A stretch of DNA of 13,180 bases from JBEBVQ01 sp037190845 (lineage in GTDB: Bacteria > Bacteroidota > Bacteroidia > Chitinophagales > Chitinophagaceae), in NCBI GenBank assembly GCA_037190845.1, contig JBBCJI010000040.1:1-13180 (forward strand). The letters run 5' to 3'. This document shows, piece after piece, positions 1 to 5,319 of this stretch. Numbering within the stretch: the first letter of the stretch is position 1; each line of letters begins with the position of its first letter. The position numbers were made by a program, and so were the translations under genes. The notes under the pieces are model-generated. The model ran no database searches. It was not told where the DNA came from and saw nothing but the letters and a program-made list of their open reading frames with translations.

Positions 1-141
1 TTACATTTTGAGGATCTGTAACAACACCGCCCCGCAGGGGCAGCATATACAGAACCCAACGCAGCGCGTTGGGCAGAAATCTGTCAACACACCAACTTCG
101 CCCTGAAAGGGCAGCATATACTTAGAATGCAACAACCCTGC
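1..141. repeat. Left half of a 141-bp perfect inverted repeat, made of two hairpin units
   Basis: Bases 1-141 are the exact reverse complement of 13040-13180; the first mismatch is at 142 (C here, T in the other arm read in reverse). The repeat is modular. Two units about 71 bp apart each carry a 5-bp stem with a 3-nt loop, directly followed by AGCATATAC: GCCCC-gca-GGGGC at 29-41 and GCCCT-gaa-AGGGC at 100-112. The sequences before the two hairpins also resemble each other (CTGTAACAACACC at 16-28 and CTGTCAACACACC at 81-93). Between them lies a perfect 8-bp stem with a 3-nt loop at 55-73 (CCCAACGC-agc-GCGTTGGG). No open reading frame fits. It resembles palindromic dispersed intergenic repeats of Bacteroidota rather than a transposon end, since no transposase gene is present. 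The repeat may continue beyond base 1. Confidence 0.95.
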
Positions 142-173
142 CCTCGCAAGGGAGACGATCAGTCAAAGAACGG

Positions 174-250
174 TGTCATCCTGACGAAGGAAGGATCTCA
201 CGTAATATGGGACACTCATTTTGTGGGATCCTTCCTTCGTCAGGATGACA
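174..250. repeat. Long perfect hairpin, dispersed-repeat type (GTCATCCTGACGAAGG family)
   Basis: The arms 174-197 and 227-250 are perfectly complementary over 24 bp, and the stem extends inward by four more pairs (198-201 with 223-226, one G-T wobble), leaving a loop of about 21 nt. The arm begins TGTCATCCTGACGAAGG, a string type I recognise as a frequent dispersed intergenic motif in Bacteroidota genomes. The near-identity of the arms suggests recent formation or an active folding constraint. It could act as a bidirectional terminator or RNA-stabilising element between genes, or be a small non-autonomous mobile repeat. Confidence 0.85.
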
Positions 251-271
251 TGGTGGACAGATTCATGCGCT

Positions 272-322
272 ACGTCATTTCCTAACGGGTTAAGCCACGC
301 TTATAACTTGTCGAAATGACGT
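272..322. repeat. Second palindromic repeat (ACGTCATTTC ... GAAATGACGT)
   Basis: The arms 272-281 and 313-322 form a perfect 10-bp stem around a 31-nt interior that has partial internal pairing (AAGC at 292-295 area with GCTT just after). The motif GTCATTTCGAC/GAAATGAC is another short dispersed repeat type common between genes in this phylum. It is a different family from the hairpin at 174-250 and sits 21 bp after it. Confidence 0.6.
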
Positions 323-374
323 CGTTGACCTTTTGAGACACCCTCATCGGTATTCTTGTGTATGTATATGTCGT

Positions 375-422
375 CCCAACGTGTTGTATTGGGTTGTGTG
401 TATGCTGCCCTTTCAGGGTGGG
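375..422. repeat. Decayed copy of the terminal-repeat module, in right-arm orientation
   Basis: This stretch aligns without gaps to the right arm starting at 13108: CCCAACG.G.TG..TTGGGTT, then TGTATGCTGCCC, then a hairpin and GG. About 10 of 48 positions differ from that arm, mostly C/T or G/A transitions. The hairpin here (CCCT-ttc-AGGG) matches the second unit of the terminal repeat rather than the first, so the copy is a mosaic. The first palindrome is weakened to about five good pairs. This shows the 141-bp element belongs to an older dispersed family and is not unique to the window ends. Confidence 0.75.
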
Positions 423-502
423 ATGATTTCGTTTGTGCGGGTTATTATGTTTTGCAGATGTGATCATGTGTTTTATGTTCACGGTTTATCAATCTCCGTT
501 AC

Positions 503-2068
503 TTACCCGCCTCTGCTCTCCAGCCGCACCACCGGCACAAGCATTTCCTCCAGCGAGATCCCACCGTGTTGGAAGGTATTTCGGTAATAGTTGGCGTAGT
601 AGTTATAATTATTCGGATAACACAGAAATACATCACCCCGGGCAAAAATAAACGTAGAGCTTACATTCGGACGCGGCAATCCTGCTTCGCGCGGGTCGCG
701 GAAGGCAAGTACGTCTTTGGCTTCGTATTGCAGGTTGCGGCCATGCTTGTAGCGCAGGTTGGTTGTCGTCTGCCGGTCGCCGATGCATTTACTGGGCGTC
801 TTTACCTGCTGGGTACCATGGTCGGTCGTAATGATTACCTGTATACCTTTATCCGCAATTTTGCGCAGTGCGCGGTACAGCGGTGAGTGTTCAAACCAGC
901 TTACGGTAAGCGAACGGTAAGATACTTCATCACCTGCGAGCTCTTTCATCACTTCCATTTCGGTACGGGCATGAGAAAGCATGTCCACGAAGTTGTACAC
1001 AACAACCGTCAGGTCGTTGCCGAGGTAATTATGGATATTATCTTCGAGCTGCTTGCCGTGGTCATTATTGGTGATCTTCAGGTATTGCCATTTCAGATGG
1101 TCGAGCTTCAGGTTTTTCAACTGGTTGCCAAGGAATTTTTCTTCGTGCAGGTTCTTGCCGCCTTCCTCATCGTCATTTTTCCATTCTATCGGGAATTTTG
1201 CCTCGAGATCTATCGGCATCATACCGGCAAACAGCGCGTTCCGGCTGTATTGGGTGGCCGTAGGCAAAATACTGTAGAAGAGGTCTTCCTCCAGCATCCG
1301 GTATTCTTCCGTGATGATAGGCTGTAGTGCTTTCCACTGATCAAACCGCAAATTGTCTATGACGACCAGGAATGTCGGTTTCCCTTTTTCCAGATGCGGG
1401 GCTATCTTGCGTTTGAATAATTCATGTGAAAACAACGGGGTATCTCCTTTTCCTTTTACCCAGTTTGCATAATTTTTAGCAACGTATTTATAGAATTCCG
1501 TGTTGGCTTCCACCTTTTGTGTCTGAAGCACTTCCCGCATTTCATCGCTGTCGCTTTTCCCCATTTCTAATTCCCAGTACACCAGTTTCCGGTAAAGCTC
1601 TTTCCATTCTTCGTGATCAGGGTTGGAGCTGAGCGCCATAAAGAGATTACGGAAATCCTGCTGGTAAGCGATATTGGTTTTTTCGGCCACGAGGCGTCTG
1701 CCGTCGATGATCTTTTTGAGTGCCAGCAACACCTGGTTGGGGTTTACGGGTTTGATCAGGTAGTCGGTGATTTGTCCGCCGATGGCATCGTCCATGATGT
1801 CTTCGGCTTCATTTTTTGTGACCATCACCACCGGCACACCGGGATGTATTTCTTTGATACGCGCTAACGTTTCCAGCCCGGTCAGCCCCGGCATGCTTTC
1901 GTCAAGCAGCACTACGTCCATCTCTTTTTCTTTGAGCAGCTCCAGCGCGTCATGTCCGTTGCTGAGCGGCGTCACGTTATAACCTTTATTGGTCAGGAAG
2001 AGTATCTGTGATTTGAGGGAATCAATTTCATCATCCACCCAGAGTATATCGCCTTGTGTTGTGTTCAT
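503..2068 (-). CDS. porX: PorX: response regulator with PglZ/alkaline-phosphatase-type effector domain, T9SS regulator
   Basis: Cytoplasmic two-component regulator of 521 aa. The receiver domain (about 5-125) has the acidic pair Asp12/Asp13, phospho-acceptor Asp56 in LLDESMPG, Thr84 and Lys106 in YLIKP. A helical linker (about 130-225) leads to a PglZ-like alkaline-phosphatase-superfamily domain (about 230-518). Its metal-site motifs are VVIDNLRFDQW (Asp238), LPTATQYSRN (Thr270/Thr272, nucleophile candidates), VDMLSHAR, TTDHG (Asp416/His417) and QHGGIS. The order and length match PorX. Family knowledge: in Porphyromonas and Flavobacterium PorX works with the kinase PorY (and sigma factor SigP in Porphyromonas) to control type IX secretion genes, and its effector domain has been reported to be a zinc-dependent phosphodiesterase acting on oligonucleotides. 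All key residues appear intact. It is last in a run of three minus-strand genes, 186 nt after the NarL-type regulator. The ATG at 2068 places the receiver domain correctly. PorY is not in this window. Confidence 0.93.
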   Translation of the reverse strand: MNTTQGDILWVDDEIDSLKSQILFLTNKGYNVTPLSNGHDALELLKEKEMDVVLLDESMPGLTGLETLARIKEIHPGVPVVMVTKNEAEDIMDDAIGGQITDYLIKPVNPNQVLLALKKIIDGRRLVAEKTNIAYQQDFRNLFMALSSNPDHEEWKELYRKLVYWELEMGKSDSDEMREVLQTQKVEANTEFYKYVAKNYANWVKGKGDTPLFSHELFKRKIAPHLEKGKPTFLVVIDNLRFDQWKALQPIITEEYRMLEEDLFYSILPTATQYSRNALFAGMMPIDLEAKFPIEWKNDDEEGGKNLHEEKFLGNQLKNLKLDHLKWQYLKITNNDHGKQLEDNIHNYLGNDLTVVVYNFVDMLSHARTEMEVMKELAGDEVSYRSLTVSWFEHSPLYRALRKIADKGIQVIITTDHGTQQVKTPSKCIGDRQTTTNLRYKHGRNLQYEAKDVLAFRDPREAGLPRPNVSSTFIFARGDVFLCYPNNYNYYANYYRNTFQHGGISLEEMLVPVVRLESRGG

Positions 2069-2254
2069 GCTGTTGTTTGTATGTCGTTAATAAAATGACT
2101 TTTTAAAGTTGATTAACGAAGGGTGTCTCCCTTCCATCGGGTTTTCCGCTGCAATCCGTGGCGAGGTTCTACTTCGTTCCTGCTAAATTAAAGGGTATTC
2201 GCCGTCCGCCTGTTGCTTTAACGCAAATTTGGCAACAATATTTTCCCCTGTTGT
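2069..2254 (-). promoter_or_regulatory. porX leader with small hairpin (2118-2134) and AT-rich palindrome
   Basis: The 186-nt gap before porX contains a 6-bp stem with a 5-nt loop (GAAGGG-tgtct-CCCTTC, 2118-2134), about 50 nt before the start codon, and an AT-rich palindrome ACTTT-tt-AAAGT at 2098-2109. The hairpin is not followed by a T-run on the minus strand, so it is a weak terminator candidate for the upstream regulator gene; it might instead be a leader structure. I could not place a convincing TTG/TAnnTTTG-type Bacteroidota promoter, so whether porX has its own promoter or is read from the upstream genes is open. Confidence 0.35.
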
Positions 2255-2893
2255 CTATTCTACCATGCCCATCTGCACTGCCTTTTTGACCAGTAAGGCA
2301 GTATTTGTGACCCCGAATTTCAATAACAGGGACGACCGGTAATTATCTACTGTGTTAGGGCTCAGGTGCAATGTTTCTATGATCTTCTGGGTCGTGTATC
2401 CGTCTGCAATGAGTTGCAGGATCTCTTTTTCACGGGGCAAAAGAGAAGGGAACCGGACATGCGTGCGACTTGTTTTCAGGTTTTTTTCTTCGATCTGCTG
2501 CTTCATGGAGGGTTCTAAGAACTCCCTGCCTGCATAAACGGTTTCGATCGCCTCAATCAAAGTTTTGCGGTCCGTACTTTTCAGCAGATACCCCAATGCG
2601 CCGTGATAAAGCATATTTCTTGCATAAAACGTGCTGTCGAAATTGGTCAACGTAAGGATACGGATCGTGGGGTATTTCTTTAGGATCAAAGGTGCGAGCT
2701 TATCTCCTGTTTTGTCCGGCAACTGAATATCCAACAGGAGCACATCCGGTGTTTGTGCTTCCAGCCCTTTAATCAGCGTTTCTCCATTTTCCCAGCTACC
2801 GGTGATCTCTACACGCGGATAATCCGCCAGCATTGTTCTGATACCATTAATAACAACTTCGTGGTCATCAGCGATGGCTATCCGGATGCTCAT
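2255..2893 (-). CDS. NarL/LuxR-family DNA-binding response regulator
   Basis: Cytoplasmic transcription factor of 212 aa with the standard two-domain form. The receiver domain (1-120) has Asp9/Asp10, phospho-acceptor Asp55 in LLLDIQLPD, a Thr pair at 81/83 (LTLTNFD) and Lys105 in YLLKS. A short linker leads to a LuxR-type helix-turn-helix (about 148-210) with LLPREKEILQLIADGYTTQKI and LSPNTVDNYRSSLLLKFG, where the recognition helix lies. All switch residues are present, so phosphorylation control is expected. Its ATG lies inside the 3' end of the histidine-kinase gene (26-nt overlap in another frame), which indicates translational coupling, and it is the obvious phosphorylation partner of that kinase. 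Target genes cannot be read from the sequence; the divergent cargo operon at 5320 and porX downstream are the nearest candidates. Confidence 0.93.
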   Translation of the reverse strand: MSIRIAIADDHEVVINGIRTMLADYPRVEITGSWENGETLIKGLEAQTPDVLLLDIQLPDKTGDKLAPLILKKYPTIRILTLTNFDSTFYARNMLYHGALGYLLKSTDRKTLIEAIETVYAGREFLEPSMKQQIEEKNLKTSRTHVRFPSLLPREKEILQLIADGYTTQKIIETLHLSPNTVDNYRSSLLLKFGVTNTALLVKKAVQMGMVE

Positions 2894-4895
2894 AAGAAAG
2901 AGTATCTTTAAAGTTACGAAAATTTATTGATATCTGGACAGTCGTACCGGTTTCTATGGAGGAATCTACCGACAGATCTCCATGCAACATCTGCACCCTT
3001 GACTGTATGTTCCGCAGTCCGATACCGGATCTGGAAGCCAGCGGGTCAAATCCCCGGCCATTATCCCGGATCAGGATCTCCAACAGATCGGTATTGATAG
3101 TAGTAAGTCGTACCATTGCATTAGTGGCATGTGCGTGTTTCAGGATATTGAGTATCAGTTCCTGGATGATCCGGTATACGGGTAGCCTGACTGCTTCGGG
3201 TATGTGGTCCGGGTTTCCACGGATGTCCAGTCGCAGATAAAGACTGTTGTTTCCATTTATTTTTTCGCAGTATAGTTGCAGCGCTTCTGTTAGTCCGTGC
3301 TTTTCGAGGATGTCGGGCATCAGGTTGTGTGCCGTTTTTCGTATTTCACCTCCCGTTTCATCAATGATGTCGGTAATGTTGGCAAATTTTTTGAGTATTT
3401 CTTTTTTTTCTGAGGCAGGCAGTACCGGCGTACAATGTTCTTCAAGGCTGCTGAAGTTCATTTTTACGGCAGCCAGCAACCCTCCGATACCGTCGTGCAG
3501 TTCGCGGGCAATTCTGGTCCGTTCTTTTTCCTCACCCTCCATGACCGATTTCAGATGTATGATCTGCTGCGCCTGTTTCATTCCGCGAATCTGCTGTTCC
3601 TGTATGGATTGTTTATGACGATTATTGCGGTACAGCACAAACAGGAACAATGAGGTGGATGTGAGCAACAGAAGACCGAGCGAACTGATCCATATCCATG
3701 TGTTCTGCTGATACAGTTTTCTTTTCTGGTTATTGATGAAAAGCTGATTCTGTACAATTTCTTTGTCTTTCTGTGCGGTTCGGTATTTTACTTCTATCTG
3801 GCTGACGGTTTCAACTTTTGTTTTGTTAAGCAGACTATCGTTGAGTGTGTAGGCAATATTCATGTTTTCAAATGCCTGTGTATGATCCCCCGTTTTCGCG
3901 TACAGCCATGCCAGTTGCCTGTGCGTTTCCAGCATGCAGTCGAGCGACTGTGCTTCATTCGCTTTGGCAAGTGCAGCATGCAGGCTCGCTCCGGCGCGCT
4001 TGTAATCTCCCTGTAAAAAATATACGTGTCCCAGCATGTTCAGTGTCCTGGCTGTATACGAGGGGTGCAGTACGCCCCGGATTCCGGCAGCTTCTTCCAG
4101 ATAGGGGATCGCCTGCTCATAGTGTTTCCTGCTAATCTGCTGATCTGCCATACCTCGTAGCGCTACATGCTCTTCCTGGTAGTGACGGTACTTTTGTGCC
4201 AGAGCAAGCGCCTTTTTATAATAATCCCATGAATTTTTCGGATCTCCGGTATGTTTATACATGAGGCCCTTATTGTTGTAAATGCTGGGAAGCAGTATGT
4301 AGTGTTGTATGCGTTTGGCAATCGCTTCCGCCCTGTCCAGATAATACAGTACCCGGTCGTATTCCTTCATGTAAAGCAGGGATGTGGCGATATTGTTGTA
4401 TATGCGGACGAGTTGATCCGCTACACGTGTATCGTTGTTTGCGTGTGGCTCCGCAAGCTTTGCTGCCCTGAAACAATAAAATGCTGCTTCTTTATAATTA
4501 CCCTGCATCAGGTACATATTTCCGACATTATTCAGTACACGGCAGATGTTGGAGTGTGGAAACTGCCCTTTTATACCATAACTGAGCGCCATGTAATAAT
4601 TGTTCCTGGATTGCGTGTAATCTCCTTTATTACTATATACGGCGCCCAGTCCGAAATACCCCAGAAAGATGAGCTGATTGTTTTCTGTTGATCTTCCCCG
4701 CTCAATCAGGTGCCTCAGTATGGTGACTCCACTGTCCAGATTGATTTTTGCTGCCCGTATTGCATCAAGGTATCCAAAGCTGTCACGCTCCATGACTATA
4801 CCTGATTGTGCAGGGGATTCCTGTGCTGCTGAACATAACAGCAACATACATGTCAACAATCTAAATGTGCTTATAATGATGGAAAATTGTTTCAT
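2868..4895 (-). CDS. TPR-containing membrane sensor histidine kinase (HisKA_3 type)
   Basis: Sensor kinase of 675 aa. An N-terminal signal sequence (1-30, hydrophobic core IIISTFRLLTCMLLL, AxA-like end at SPAQ) is followed by about seven TPRs (around 76-107, 118-149, 164-195, 204-235, 244-275, 284-315 and 324-355), a charged helix (355-398), one transmembrane segment (402-422), a short coiled linker, and the kinase core. The dimerisation motif ARELHDGIGG carries the phospho-acceptor His467; the ATPase domain has the N-box IQELILNILKHA (Asn583), DNGRGFD (611-617) and GIGLRNI (624-630). The TPR array should lie in the periplasm and probably senses a protein or peptide. The ATG at 4895 is preferred because a longer frame begins with TTG at 4937 and would put 14 residues ahead of the signal sequence. 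The Cys after MLLL does not make a good lipobox. It overlaps the next gene, its likely partner regulator, by 26 nt. It lacks receiver or DNA-binding domains and is not PorY-like in its sensor region. Confidence 0.92.
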   Translation of the reverse strand: MKQFSIIISTFRLLTCMLLLCSAAQESPAQSGIVMERDSFGYLDAIRAAKINLDSGVTILRHLIERGRSTENNQLIFLGYFGLGAVYSNKGDYTQSRNNYYMALSYGIKGQFPHSNICRVLNNVGNMYLMQGNYKEAAFYCFRAAKLAEPHANNDTRVADQLVRIYNNIATSLLYMKEYDRVLYYLDRAEAIAKRIQHYILLPSIYNNKGLMYKHTGDPKNSWDYYKKALALAQKYRHYQEEHVALRGMADQQISRKHYEQAIPYLEEAAGIRGVLHPSYTARTLNMLGHVYFLQGDYKRAGASLHAALAKANEAQSLDCMLETHRQLAWLYAKTGDHTQAFENMNIAYTLNDSLLNKTKVETVSQIEVKYRTAQKDKEIVQNQLFINNQKRKLYQQNTWIWISSLGLLLLTSTSLFLFVLYRNNRHKQSIQEQQIRGMKQAQQIIHLKSVMEGEEKERTRIARELHDGIGGLLAAVKMNFSSLEEHCTPVLPASEKKEILKKFANITDIIDETGGEIRKTAHNLMPDILEKHGLTEALQLYCEKINGNNSLYLRLDIRGNPDHIPEAVRLPVYRIIQELILNILKHAHATNAMVRLTTINTDLLEILIRDNGRGFDPLASRSGIGLRNIQSRVQMLHGDLSVDSSIETGTTVQISINFRNFKDTLSYEHPDSHR

Positions 4896-5101
4896 GCTTA
4901 TATGCAAGATATACAGATTTCGACTACAATAGAACAATGTTTATCCCATTTTGTGTTGTATAACCATTGAATAGAAATATATTTTTTTAAATATGGCTAC
5001 TTTACCCCAATGCCAGGCTCATGCAACCAGTTACTTTTGAAATGATAAAACATCTTCTAAGAGCCTGTTTAAAAATGGTTGGTAAAAAAGTATTACTGAG
5101 T

Positions 5102-5240
5102 AACACCCCTCTCTGTCCCCCCTCAGCCTGCCTGCGCTATGGCTTCGGCGCGCAAAGGGAGACGATCAGTTCGTTCTTTCATGGAACTATGAGCATGGAA
5201 CGGCGCAACTCCCCCTTTGAAGGGGGCAAGGGGGATGTTT
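5102..5240. repeat. Composite intergenic repeat with CCCCCT-ttga-AGGGGG hairpin
   Basis: The element joins several pieces. ACACCCCTCTCT at 5103-5114 recurs at 13014-13025, just inside the right inverted repeat. AAGGGAGACGATCAGT at 5155-5170 recurs at 148-163, just inside the left inverted repeat. A strong palindrome, CCCCCT-ttga-AGGGGG at 5211-5226, is followed by CAAGGGGGATG, a very common Bacteroidota dispersed motif. A GC-rich stretch (GCCTGCGCTATGGCTTCGGC) lies between. The short open frames that cross it look non-coding. It sits between two divergent promoters, so it may influence one of them or simply be a tolerated insertion. Confidence 0.65.
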
Positions 5241-5290
5241 CCACTATTACAGATGATGACCTTAAATAATTTTAGACAGCTTCTGAGGGT

Positions 5291-5299
5291 TATTATTTG
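5291..5299 (+). promoter_or_regulatory. Weak candidate -7 element for the cargo operon
   Basis: TATTATTTG lies 20 nt before the ATG at 5320 and resembles the Bacteroidota -7 consensus TAnnTTTG with one extra base between TA and TTTG. No clear TTG element is present about 20 nt upstream (only T-rich sequence). It is offered as the best match in the region, not as a confident call. Confidence 0.22.
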
Positions 5300-5319
5300 T
5301 TCATTTAAAATAAATAAAT

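Larger units (their letters stand above)
142..502. other. Gene-free repeat island downstream of porX
   Basis: No convincing gene lies between the left inverted repeat and the porX stop codon; short open frames here run through palindromic repeats. The stretch contains AAGGGAGACGATCAGT at 148-163 (also found at 5155-5170), the hairpins at 174-250 and 272-322, and a decayed copy of the terminal repeat at 375-422. Bases 423-502 show nothing recognisable. This is also where the porX transcript must end, so one of these hairpins may serve as its terminator, but none is followed on the minus strand by a clear T-tract. Confidence 0.7.
4896..5319. other. Divergent intergenic region between the kinase operon and the T9SS cargo operon
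   Basis: No gene fits in this 424-nt stretch. The kinase-proximal part (about 4896-5090) is AT-rich with a run of T/A at 4980-4990 and probably holds the kinase promoter, though no good consensus was found. The middle (5102-5240) is a composite dispersed repeat. The last 80 nt are AT-rich and should hold the cargo-operon promoter. A shared operator for the kinase's regulator would be expected here, but I cannot identify one by eye. Confidence 0.6.

Noticed and set aside
282..651. Small open frames in the repeat island downstream of porX
   Set aside because: They run through palindromic repeats or antisense to porX and show no recognisable protein features.
887..1327. Open frame of 146 codons antisense to porX
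   Set aside because: It lies wholly opposite the conserved PglZ domain of porX, whose motifs are intact; it is a shadow frame.
4251..4691. Open frame of 146 codons antisense to the TPR kinase
   Set aside because: It mirrors the TPR-coding strand and has no domain signal of its own.
4833..4836. Lipoprotein lipobox near Cys21 of the histidine kinase
   Set aside because: The residue before Cys is Leu rather than a small residue, so an ordinary signal peptide or signal anchor is more likely.
4896..4937. Longer kinase start at a TTG codon (4937)
   Set aside because: It would add 14 residues before a good signal sequence that itself begins with ATG at 4895; the ATG start gives a normal N-terminus.
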